A stretch of 64,000 nucleotides of DNA from CAVYUC01 sp963783085 (GTDB lineage: Bacteria > Bacteroidota > Bacteroidia > Bacteroidales > Prolixibacteraceae). The translations under genes were made by a program, and so were the position numbers. Below the pieces are notes generated by a model. The model was given only the letters and a program-made list of their open reading frames with translations, made no database searches and was not told where the DNA came from. The stretch spans positions 62,001 to 126,000 of the forward strand of contig CAWAMJ010000011.1 in NCBI GenBank assembly GCA_963783085.1. The letters are read 5' to 3'. Positions 54,659 through 63,340 of the stretch are shown here, piece after piece; position 1 is the stretch's first letter; the number at the start of each line of letters is the position of its first letter.

Positions 54659-55963
54659 TTATGATTGCAGTTTCGGATGTACTTTCAGCGTGCGGTAACC
54701 GTAAATGGCGATTACCACAAAACAGATAAACGGTAAAATAAACGAAAAATTCACCGCCGGCAGCCAGCCCACTTTTCCCTGGTCGATAATCACTCCCTGA
54801 AGCGGAGGCATTAGTGCGCCACCGACAATTGCCATTACCAGTCCGGCAGCTCCAAGTTTCGCATCATCGCCCAGGCGTTCCAGCGCTATTCCGTAAATTG
54901 TTGGGAACATCAGCGACATAAACGCGGAAGTGGCAACCAGCAAATATAATCCGGCCATTCCCTGAATTAAAATTACGCCGGTGGTAGTCAACATACCGCC
55001 AATCGCAAAAAGCATCAGCATCAATCTCGGATTCAGGTATTTCATCAGCATTGTACTGATAAAACGACTGGAAAGAAATATAACCATTGCAACGATGTTG
55101 TAATTTTGAGCGGTAGCTTTATCAATCCCGAGGTTTTCCGCGTAATGAATGATGAACGTCCAGCACATGATTTGCGCCCCAACGTAGAACATTTGCGTCA
55201 CAACTCCTTCGCGGTATTTAATGTTTTTGAATAACCTTTTTGCTGAAATCCAGGCGTGGACAGAATGATCGCTTTCTTTTCTTTTCGGCATTTTTACCAG
55301 GGCGATAACAAGCAGCATGAGCAAAACCACAAATCCGAGCATCACATACGGATCGCGTATTACTGCCAGATCGTGGGTGCGAATCGAAGCTTTTTCCGTT
55401 GCATCCAACGTCGAAAAAATGACGTTTCCGGCGGCATCTCTTTTATCGCTATCGAGTGCAGTTAAAATGAATTGTGAGGCGACAAACATCCCGAGCAGCG
55501 ATCCCAACGGATTAAACGACTGTGCCAGGTTCAAACGCCGGGTAGCCGTTTCTTCCGGCCCCATTGCAAGGATGTAAGGATTGGCCGTTGTTTCCAGGAA
55601 AGCCAGTCCGAATGTGAGGACGTAAAGCGACAGCAGGAAAAAGGTAAAAACTTCGTATTGTGCTGCGGGATAAAACAACAATGCCCCCACCGCATAAAGG
55701 GCCAATCCTACAATAATCCCGAGTTTGTAACTGTAGCGTTTTATAAACAGGGCCGCTGGAATTGCCATGGTTCCGTACCCGCCGTAAAAAGCAAACTGAA
55801 TGAGCGATGCTTTTGCATTTGATATTTCCATTACCGTACGGAACGCGGCAACCATCGGATTGGTGATGTCGTTGGCAAATCCCCACAACGCAAACAAACT
55901 GGTAATTAAAATAAAAGGGAATATAACTTCTTTTGGGACAACCGGACTTTTTTTCTCGTTCAT
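54659..55963 (-). CDS. fucP: L-fucose:H+ symporter (FucP-type MFS transporter)
   Basis: A 434-residue, 12-helix major-facilitator protein. Start 'PFILITSLFALWGFANDITN' and 'IQFAFYGGYGTMAIPAALFI' are diagnostic of FucP; 'FLETTANPYILAMGPEETAT' is another FucP signature. It imports L-fucose, and E. coli FucP also carries L-galactose. It is co-linear with a mutarotase and a GH29 gene, linking extracellular release of the sugar to its import. No cytoplasmic fucose isomerase, kinase or aldolase lies here, so imported sugar may go to Fkp at 30337. Confidence 0.93.
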   Translation of the reverse strand: MNEKKSPVVPKEVIFPFILITSLFALWGFANDITNPMVAAFRTVMEISNAKASLIQFAFYGGYGTMAIPAALFIKRYSYKLGIIVGLALYAVGALLFYPAAQYEVFTFFLLSLYVLTFGLAFLETTANPYILAMGPEETATRRLNLAQSFNPLGSLLGMFVASQFILTALDSDKRDAAGNVIFSTLDATEKASIRTHDLAVIRDPYVMLGFVVLLMLLVIALVKMPKRKESDHSVHAWISAKRLFKNIKYREGVVTQMFYVGAQIMCWTFIIHYAENLGIDKATAQNYNIVAMVIFLSSRFISTMLMKYLNPRLMLMLFAIGGMLTTTGVILIQGMAGLYLLVATSAFMSLMFPTIYGIALERLGDDAKLGAAGLVMAIVGGALMPPLQGVIIDQGKVGWLPAVNFSFILPFICFVVIAIYGYRTLKVHPKLQS

Positions 55964-56021
55964 GGATATTGGTTTAATTTTTCTCTGGTTCTGTTTGTTA
56001 TTGCTTATAATGTTTTAGTTT

Positions 56022-57101
56022 TCAAAGAAACTGATTCTTATTTTCCGATTTTAATTGTTCCACAATTTTTTTTACATCCTCGGTTTTATCGCGTTTGCAA
56101 ACCAGTGTTGTATTTTCATGCTGGACAACCACAACGTCTTCAAGGCCAACCACTGTCACTAATCCACTGCCGGAATAGACATACGAATTTTTTGTGTCCA
56201 AAAGAATGGCTTCCCCCGAACCGGCATTCCCGTTTTCATCTTTTTCGTCGGTGAGGTAAACTGATTCCCAGCTTCCCAGATCATTCCAGTCGAAATTACC
56301 TTCTACAAGGTAAATGTTTTGTGCGTGTTCCATAATTCCATAATCCACCGAAATACTTTCCACTGCCCGATAAATGGTATCAAGTGTTTGTTCAAAAGAG
56401 GGAGTTCCCAAATCAAGTTGAATTTTCCGGAGGTCGTCATACAAATCGGGGGCAAATTGTTTCACAGCATCCAGGAAAACTGAAATCTTGAAAATGAATA
56501 AGCCGCTGTTCCAGAAAAAACCACCCTTTTCAAGGTAATTTTTTGCGGTTTTTTCATCGGGTTTTTCCACGAACCGCTCCACTTTAAACTGTCTGATTTT
56601 TTCGCTGCCGGTAATATTTTCTCCCGTTTTTACATAACCATAACCCGTTGCCGCATAAGTGGGTGTGATTCCTATGGTAACAATTCCATCTTTCTCACGG
56701 GCAATTTTTGCAGCAGCCAAAACCGTATCACGGAACAATTCTTCATTTTTTATCAGGTGGTCCGACGGCGAAACTACCATAATTCCTTCCGGATTGTCAC
56801 GTTCGGCAAACATGGCTGCCAACCCAATGCATGGTAAGGTATTTTTCCCGACAGGTTCGTAAATCAGGTTTTCTTTGGGTAGCATCGGTGTTTGTTCCTC
56901 CAGCACCTGTGCCTGGGTTTTGCTTGAAACAATGTAAATATGTCGGTTGTCGGTAAACGTTTCGAAACGTTTTATGGTGGATTGCAACAGCGATTCGTTG
57001 CCGAATAAATTCAGATATTGTTTGGGTTTGGCTACCCGGCTGCGTGGCCAGAAACGGGTGCCGGAACCTCCGGCCATAATCAGCGTATAAATTTTCTCCA
57101 T
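56022..57101 (-). CDS. manC: Mannose-1-phosphate guanylyltransferase
   Basis: Makes GDP-mannose from mannose-1-phosphate and GTP. A 359-residue single-domain enzyme lacking the fused isomerase domain of some ManC. Motifs: 'LIMAGGSGTRFWPRSRVAKP' (pyrophosphorylase signature), 'VSPSDHLIKNEELF', 'VEKPDEKTAKNYLE' and 'GNFDWNDLGSW'. It sits between fucP and the kinase-fusion gene in the same direction. Its product is the substrate of both Gmd (34400) and the 3,5-epimerase encoded at 58670. Confidence 0.95.
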   Translation of the reverse strand: MEKIYTLIMAGGSGTRFWPRSRVAKPKQYLNLFGNESLLQSTIKRFETFTDNRHIYIVSSKTQAQVLEEQTPMLPKENLIYEPVGKNTLPCIGLAAMFAERDNPEGIMVVSPSDHLIKNEELFRDTVLAAAKIAREKDGIVTIGITPTYAATGYGYVKTGENITGSEKIRQFKVERFVEKPDEKTAKNYLEKGGFFWNSGLFIFKISVFLDAVKQFAPDLYDDLRKIQLDLGTPSFEQTLDTIYRAVESISVDYGIMEHAQNIYLVEGNFDWNDLGSWESVYLTDEKDENGNAGSGEAILLDTKNSYVYSGSGLVTVVGLEDVVVVQHENTTLVCKRDKTEDVKKIVEQLKSENKNQFL

Positions 57102-57194
57102 TTCGTTTGTTTTAGTGGAAGGCTAAAATAGGTTTATTTCATTAAAAATGCACCTGAAAACCCAAATTTCGCCGTAACTAATCTATTCAGTTTC

Positions 57195-58331
57195 TTAATA
57201 TCTCACTTTAATTTTTACTGTTCCTTCCACTTTTTTTTCTGAAGGAAAAACAATGTAACCACCACCGCTTCCCGAAGTAATGGCGCCCGAATAATGGGGA
57301 AAATAGTTCTTTTGCATCTCTTCCATTACCCAATCAGGAACTGTGTAAGGTAACATTTTGTGCCAGGCCAGAAACGTCTCTTTCATCGATTCGCCCAATA
57401 GTTGCACATCTTTATTTAAAATGGCGTCGTAGCATTTTTCTCCTGCCCTGCCTAACTTTTTAGTAATATCGACATCGAGATTTTTCTTTAGCAATGGATT
57501 GTAACCTTCCGGTCGCGGCTGCAACGGTGCAAAATGCAACACCTCCGACAGCCATTCACAGGTTTCGGCATCTGTAGTATTTTCAATATGAGCCGGCCAG
57601 AACGAACCATTGTAATCGAGCCGCGAAATGCCCGGAACCAATAAACCAATCTGGTCCTGCGACCCCGAAATATATGCTGAGCCGGGAGGATTTTCAGCGC
57701 CAAAAAGTAACTGGGCATTCCGCAGCGGATCGCCTTTGGGATAATTATCGCCCCACAACTCGATGCCCACATTCCGTGAACTGGTTGCCATTCCCGATCG
57801 ATCGTTAAAATCGATAGTTGGCCACATTTGCGCCACCACAACTGAGCCCGGATGAATTTCGGAAACCCACGGCTGATCCAACCAGCCGCCTGCCAGGCAA
57901 ACGCGGTACGGAAATTTCAACTCTTTTTTCGATAATGAGCTGGAACGCTCCGGCAATCCTTCTTCCGGAATGCGATCCAGCACAATCAGCTCGACCCCGT
58001 TTTCGTCGCAGAGTTGCTTTTTTTCAGGTGTAAAACCATCGTGATTTACCACAAAAATGTCGGGTTTCAGTTCTTTCATATCGGGTGCAAAATCGAGCAT
58101 TCCCATTCCCGAGCCAATATGCGCTTCTTCAACATAGCGCACCGCTCCCACCATATATTTGCGTTCTTCCTGCGAAAAATAAGGAGCTTTACCTTTCAGT
58201 TGTTTTATATTTTCATCCTGGCCAACGTACACATGCAGTTTCCCGTATTGCGCCGCCGTTTTAAAAAAGGCAATGTGCCCGGCGTGCAACAGATCGTAAC
58301 ACCCGCTGACCATTACTGTTTTTTCGTGCAT
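57195..58331 (-). CDS. Nucleotidyltransferase / GHMP-kinase-like fusion protein
   Basis: A 378-residue two-domain protein. ATG 58331 is chosen; a TTG five codons upstream also keeps the frame. Residues 1-135 form a cytidylyltransferase-like domain with 'GCYDLLHAGH' (HxGH at 16-19) and a late 'ERSSSLS' signature. From about residue 145 the sequence reads like a sugar kinase: 'YRVCLAGGWLDQP', 'GMATSSRN' and 'AITSGSGGGYIVF' parallel the three GHMP motifs. The order is the reverse of pyrophosphorylase-kinase in Fkp. The kinase part is short, so activity is uncertain. Neighbours (ManC, GDP-mannose epimerase, FucP) suggest activation of an L-sugar. Confidence 0.7.
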   Translation of the reverse strand: MHEKTVMVSGCYDLLHAGHIAFFKTAAQYGKLHVYVGQDENIKQLKGKAPYFSQEERKYMVGAVRYVEEAHIGSGMGMLDFAPDMKELKPDIFVVNHDGFTPEKKQLCDENGVELIVLDRIPEEGLPERSSSLSKKELKFPYRVCLAGGWLDQPWVSEIHPGSVVVAQMWPTIDFNDRSGMATSSRNVGIELWGDNYPKGDPLRNAQLLFGAENPPGSAYISGSQDQIGLLVPGISRLDYNGSFWPAHIENTTDAETCEWLSEVLHFAPLQPRPEGYNPLLKKNLDVDITKKLGRAGEKCYDAILNKDVQLLGESMKETFLAWHKMLPYTVPDWVMEEMQKNYFPHYSGAITSGSGGGYIVFPSEKKVEGTVKIKVRY

Positions 58332-58438
58332 AAAATTTTGGTTCAAACAAATCTACAGGTTTCAATAACCGTAACTCATATTAAAAAATTACAAATCCTA
58401 AATAACAATTAAATTCAAATAGTCCGGTTAAAATTCTA

Positions 58439-58539
58439 GTTATGGGCTAAAGCCCCTATCGAATCTGGTTTTCCACTAACCCCGGCATTAATGCCGGGGT
58501 TAGTCATCGCCTTCGTAAACCGGGGCTTCAGCCCATAAC
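58439..58539. repeat. Nested palindromic intergenic element
   Basis: The 338-nt gap downstream of the epimerase gene holds a 101-nt structure. An outer inverted repeat of 18 bp (58439-58456 with 58522-58539, one mismatch; 'GTTATGGGCT' arm) encloses a perfect 28-bp palindrome at 58476-58503 centred on CCGGCATTAATGCCGG. It resembles dispersed palindromic elements of Bacteroidota and could act as a transcription terminator or form a cruciform. The remaining AT-rich flanks show no gene. Confidence 0.75.
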
Positions 58540-58669
58540 CCAACTAATTAATTGTAAACAACTTCAATTCATTTTCAATTATTTGGCCGAATAATTTTAT
58601 CTTCTACCAGACAACAATACAATTAAATTCCTGAATTCAATTTTTGACTATTGCTATTTGAAATTTCGA

Positions 58670-59650
58670 TTAAAACCGATTCGTATTGTTAATCATCTGC
58701 TCTTTTATCCAGTCGTAGGTTTTCTTCATTCCGTCTTTCAGCGGGTATGAAGGCGCCCAGTTCAGGTATTGTTTGATTAACGTATTATCGCTGTTTCGGC
58801 CACGCACTCCTTTGGGTGCATCCAAATCATAGGTACGTTTCAGTTTTTGACCGGCAATGTTTTCCACAATGTCCACCAACTGATTTATGGAAACCATTTC
58901 GTCGCTGCCCAGATTAATCGGCTCTTCAATGTCGCTGTACATGATTTTCAGGATACCTTCCACACACTCGTCGATGTACATAAACGAGCGCGTTTGCTCG
59001 CCGTCGCCCCAGATGATAATTTCATCTTTTCCGTACAATTCCGCTTCAATAATCTTACGGCACATCGCAGCCGGCGCTTTTTCGCGTCCGCCATCGTACG
59101 TTCCAAAAGGGCCATACACATTGTGGAAACGTGCCACGCGGGTGGTAATTCCGTAGTCTTCCCTGAAATGGCGGCACATGCGTTCCGAGAATAGTTTTTC
59201 CCAACCGTAACCATCTTCCGCCAGGGCAGGGTAAGCATCCGATTCTTTCAGTCCGGGATTGTCGGGATCGGTTTGTTTTTCGCCATTGTACACACAAGCC
59301 GAAGAAGCGTAAAAATAACGCGTAACGCCCAGATCGCGGGCAGCCATTAACAAGTGGGTGTTTATGAGAACGCTCAGCATGCAATCGGCTTTATGGCTTT
59401 CAATAAAACCCATCCCGCCCATGTCGGCGGCAAGGTTAAACACTTCATTTAAACCGTTTATGGCCGTGTAACAATTAGCTTTGTCATTTAAATCCAAAAC
59501 CAGGTTTTCACAATCATCGTGAACCTGGTACCATTTTGTTAGCGGTTTTTTATCGACAACCCGAACAAAATGGCCCATATCTGCCAGTTTCCGTGCAAGA
59601 TGGCCGCCAATAAAACCGCCGCCACCAGCGACTAAAATTCTCTTTTTCAT
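58670..59650 (-). CDS. GDP-mannose 3,5-epimerase (plant GME-like)
   Basis: Extended SDR enzyme expected to convert GDP-D-mannose to GDP-L-galactose (and GDP-L-gulose). ATG 59650 is used; ATG 59668 and an upstream start at 59680 are alternatives. The predicted protein is 326 residues. Shared with plant GME as I recall it: 'NLAADMGGMGFIESHKA', 'YASSACVYNGEKQT', 'GYGWEKLFSERMCRHF', 'RFHNVYGPFGTYDGGREKAP', 'MVSINQLVDIVE' and 'KGVRGRNSDNTLIKQYL'. The first motif 'AGGGGFIGGHLARKL' binds the dinucleotide. Nearby ManC supplies its substrate. A plain NAD-dependent epimerase is the fallback annotation. Confidence 0.85.
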   Translation of the reverse strand: MKKRILVAGGGGFIGGHLARKLADMGHFVRVVDKKPLTKWYQVHDDCENLVLDLNDKANCYTAINGLNEVFNLAADMGGMGFIESHKADCMLSVLINTHLLMAARDLGVTRYFYASSACVYNGEKQTDPDNPGLKESDAYPALAEDGYGWEKLFSERMCRHFREDYGITTRVARFHNVYGPFGTYDGGREKAPAAMCRKIIEAELYGKDEIIIWGDGEQTRSFMYIDECVEGILKIMYSDIEEPINLGSDEMVSINQLVDIVENIAGQKLKRTYDLDAPKGVRGRNSDNTLIKQYLNWAPSYPLKDGMKKTYDWIKEQMINNTNRF

Positions 59651-59714
59651 CTGATAAAATTTTTTCATTACAAATATCACGAATCTTTTTTAGCCCTGCA
59701 ACCGGCATTTGGCG

Positions 59715-59930
59715 CATTGGCCGGCGCCGTTAGGTGCCGGATATGGGTAGCATAATCGCTTATTAAAGATTCTCTCGTCCCGTACGGGACGAAATTGTGT
59801 TTCGACATTCATATTTCTACCCATATTTCGTCCTTAACAAGACGTATAGAAGGTTCTGGCGTCTGGTTTTACCTCTCCCTGTCCCGGCGGGCCGTGACTT
59901 TCCCTCTCCAAAGCGGAGAGGGACGAAGAA
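59715..59930. repeat. Dispersed intergenic repeat, copy A
   Basis: About 216 bp nearly identical to copy B 485 nt further on. It contains an outer inverted repeat ATATGGGTAG (59741-59750) with CTACCCATAT (59817-59826), a central perfect 16-bp palindrome CGTCCCGTACGGGACG (59776-59791), and a closing hairpin with CCCTCTCC and GGAGAGGG. Short open frames within it are by-products of the repeat. Confidence 0.8.
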
Positions 59931-60033
59931 TGGTTCAAACTAATATGTTAAAACTGGGAGGGTTTTTTGATATTTGCTACTTCTCCCGGTGGCGGCAAAA
60001 AATATCAGGTTGAGAGGGTTTCGGTCTTTTGCT

Positions 60034-60107
60034 ACCTCTCCCTGTCCCGGCGGGCCATGACTTTCCCTCTCCAAGGCGGAGAGGGACGAAGAATGCCCTG
60101 AACAGGC
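60034..60107. repeat. Dispersed intergenic repeat, partial copy
   Basis: Only the 3' module is present: 'CTCTCCCTGTCCCGGCG' through the CCCTCTCC/GGAGAGGG hairpin to 'GCCCTGAACAGGC'. It lies between copies A and B, so the modules can occur independently. Confidence 0.75.
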
Positions 60108-60199
60108 GGCGGTTCGAATAGAGGGTTTCTGTTTTTGGGAGTTTGCCTGCGGTTATTAAATGCTGACAGGTCCTGCGGACGCTGTCAGATTTTGTTCCC

Positions 60200-60427
60200 C
60201 ATTGGACGGCGGCGTTAGGTGCCGGATATGGGTAGCATGAAGTTTATTAAAGGTTCTCTCGTCCCGTACGGGACGAAATTGTGTTTCGACATTCATATTT
60301 CTACCCATATTTCGTCCTTAACAGGACGTATAGAAGGAACTGGTTTCTGGCTTTGCCTCTCCCTGTCCCGGCGAGCCATGACTTTCCCTCTCCAAAGCGG
60401 AGAGGGACGAAGAGTGCCCTGAACAGG
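60200..60427. repeat. Dispersed intergenic repeat, copy B
   Basis: Second full copy of the element at 59715, including the 16-bp palindrome at 60260-60275. It differs by scattered substitutions and a one-base indel. It is followed by about 100 nt without features before the next gene. The full 876-nt gap 59651-60526 holds no gene I can support. Confidence 0.8.
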
Positions 60428-60526
60428 CAGGCAAAAATGCAATTAAAGGGGGATTCAGGGGGATTATGAATTCAGGCGAATGTTCTATAGGAATGTCTTG
60501 GGCACAATTCGCCTATTCCGTCAAAA

Positions 60527-63139
60527 TTACAATTTAGCCACTGTAACCGGCCCCAGCAAACCGGCCGGTTTTATTTTCCAGCCTGACGCATCAAACGGTT
60601 CGTAATCAATGTTAACAAAATTGATGTCGTAGAATTTTTTCCAGTTTACGCCGCGGATATCCAAATCGCGAATGCGGTTGGCGGCTACGTTGGTAACTTC
60701 CACTTCCAGCATGTTTTTCCCTTGTGTCAGGTTGTCCACTTTGCATTTGAAGGTCGGCCCCGGCAACGTTCCAAAATCTTTTCCATTCAGTTTGACATGG
60801 GCGCAATCCTTCACTATCCCGAGATTTAAAAGAGCGTTACCCGGTTCTTTTTCCCAGATGAATTCAATGGAATACCGCGCTGTTCCGGCAAAACGCTGCG
60901 TTTCTGCATCGCCCATTTCCGTCCACGACTGCAATTTATTTGTGGTGAAATTTCCGGGAAAAACAGGCCCGCCACTGGTAAATTCCACTTTCCACATCCC
61001 TTTGATTTGCAGAGAATCTGCTGAAACGGATTCATAAACAAACGGCGCTGCGTCCGCTTTTTCTGCTGAACATTTTACAAAAACCAATCGCTCGGGCTCC
61101 AGTTGAACCCGGATGGAATTCCCATGTTGTTCGGGCAATGAAATTTTGCCGGTCATCGGGTCAAGAAAAACATGATTTTTTGCCGTCGTATTTAATTCAA
61201 CCCAGGCATCTTTTGCATCCAGACCTGTGTTAAAAATCACGTACCAATCATCATTATTTCATTTTCATTTTCAGGAAATGAAAACCGTTCCCAACGATGG
61301 ATTTTTCACCATTGATTCCGGCATTTACCAGTAACAGCGAAACATCGCCAACATTCTTCCGGGAAACTTTTTGTTTGATGATTTCCAGTTGTTTTTCACG
61401 TTGTTCAAGCTGAAACATTCCCGGCACACTTTCGGGAAGGTATTCATCAAAATACACTTTTCCACCGGCCGCTATGAGTTGTGTTAACTGCTGCATTGTT
61501 TCCAGCGGAATGTAGCTTGTTTTCGGCACAACCACAGCTTTGTAGGTTGCGTTCCCGGATGTTACAATTTTCCCTTCTGCTGTTTTACAATTCAACAATT
61601 GTTTGTCAGAAATATAGTCGAATGTAGTAACCGGCATTCATCAGGTTTTGCAGACAAGCCGGAAATTGGTTGATCCACAAACCAGCCGGCATCCTTGTTT
61701 ACGCCGAGGTGGTTAAAAATCCGTCCGGGCGCCGCTGCTACATCGTAATACGGCCAGTAAACCAGCACATCGTTTTGTTGGTTGGCCTGTTGCAACACCG
61801 ACTGCGACCGCTGAATGTATTTAAACAGTGCGGGCAATTCGGGCCACAACGGATTGCGGTTGTTTAACTCTGTGGATGCATAAAACAACCAGCCGGGCCA
61901 CTCCGCATCTTCGGGTGAATAACACGTTCCGTGGAAAAACATGTGGTTGATCCCGGCCAGGAAAAAACGGTTGGTCGCCCGCACCATGTCGCTGGTAGTA
62001 ACCGTCCAGTGCTCATCGAGCCAGGTAAAACTCTCCGACGATACCAGTTTCCGTCCGGTAACATGCGCTGCCGACGATGCAAATTTGTTTACGAAGATAT
62101 CGAGTGAACCGGGTTCCACCGTCCGGAAGATTTCGGTTTCGGGAATATCGCAGGCGGCGTACAAATCGAGAATATTACCCGGCGAGCCGTGTGCCTGGTT
62201 GCGGTTCAAACTTTTATGGCGGTGCGCCCATTCTGTCATCGGCTGGATAAACGACTCCAATACCAAATCCGACAATGTTTCGCGGTAATCCGATTTCACA
62301 CGTGCCAGGGTTTCTTCATCATCACTATCGCCGGCAAGCACGTATAAATATTCGGCAATATCATAACCCCGCCGCTTTTTAAACTCTTCGGAAAAATGCG
62401 TTGTAAAATCGCCGGTATATTCAAACGAATCGTGAAAAAAGCAGCGCAGCAAACCTTCATCAATTCCCAGCCTTTTCCAGAATTCACCGAGGTACCAGTC
62501 TGTAATTTCTTCGTTAAATGTATCGATGGCCCAGCCTTTTCCGCCATCGGCTGCCCGTTTTACCTTATCTCCGTTTTTCACGCGCAATGCGATATAAACG
62601 GTTCCTGCGGAAGGCGCGGGAAATGGTTCCTGCGGGTTAAGCACAGTAGCTTTTTTGTTTTCCCCGACAAAGGAAACAGCTGCAGCATTTTTTACATCCG
62701 CAGGCAAATTCCATTTCTCCCCTTTCTTTAGCTTTGTCTTTTCAATTTTCAACGACCACAACCCTTTTTCCTCGGGAACAAATGGGCCGCCGCAACGCCA
62801 GCCGCTTCCCGGCGGCAAATCAACGCCCATTCCCAGCTTGTGCGCCTGATCGATGGTGAATTCCAGCATTTCAGAAAATTCCGGCGAAAGGTATTTGATG
62901 AAACGATTTTCTTCACCTTTCACCCCGTAAATCGGGGTAATTTCAACTCCGCCAATCCCGGCATCATGAAATTCCTTTAGTTCACGTTCAATGTTTTGTT
63001 TATCCACAGCATCTCCCATCCACCACCAGCGCGTCCAGGGTTTTGATTCCTGCGTGGGTTCCGGCCAGGAAACTTCTTCCGTTGAACCAAAAGAAAAGAG
63101 CAGCGAAATTACAAGTAGCATTAAAAAGTAAAGTTTCAT
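60527..63139 (-). pseudogene. GH106-like alpha-L-rhamnosidase broken by two frameshifts
   Basis: One long secreted glycosidase split into three frames: 63139-61592 (signal peptide, catalytic barrel), 61637-61254, and 61240-60527 (C-terminal beta-sandwich). The N-terminus is signal plus 'WTRWWWMGDAVDKQNIEREL', typical of GH106-like proteins; 'GMGVDLPPGSGWRCGGPFV', 'CFFHDSFEYTGDFT' and 'SSESFTWLDEHWTVTTSDM' follow. The C-terminal frame ('NLGIVKDCAHVKLNGKDFG') is a sugar-binding galactose-fold domain. Breaks lie near 61620-61645 and in an A-rich tract near 61250. Rejoined, the protein would be about 870 residues, a normal size. Rhamnosidase activity is likely, not proven. Confidence 0.78.
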
Positions 63140-63340
63140 TGGATTCAGGTTATTTTAAATTCAGACATCGATTTCAAAGAGAGGAAAATATTTCTTTATC
63201 TTTAAAAACTGAAAGATACAAATTATTGAAAAATGAAACGGGCAATGTTCATTTTACCCGCAATCGTCAGTAATAAATTTGAATTCCCTGCCTTACGCCA
63301 GACAGGTACCGAATACCATTGAAATTAAAAAATTGATGAA

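Noticed and set aside
59795..60013. Small proteins beginning MCFDIHISTHISS or MPDMGSMKFIKG in the repeat region
   Set aside because: They fall within the dispersed repeat copies and owe their similarity to it; no ribosome-binding site or family match.
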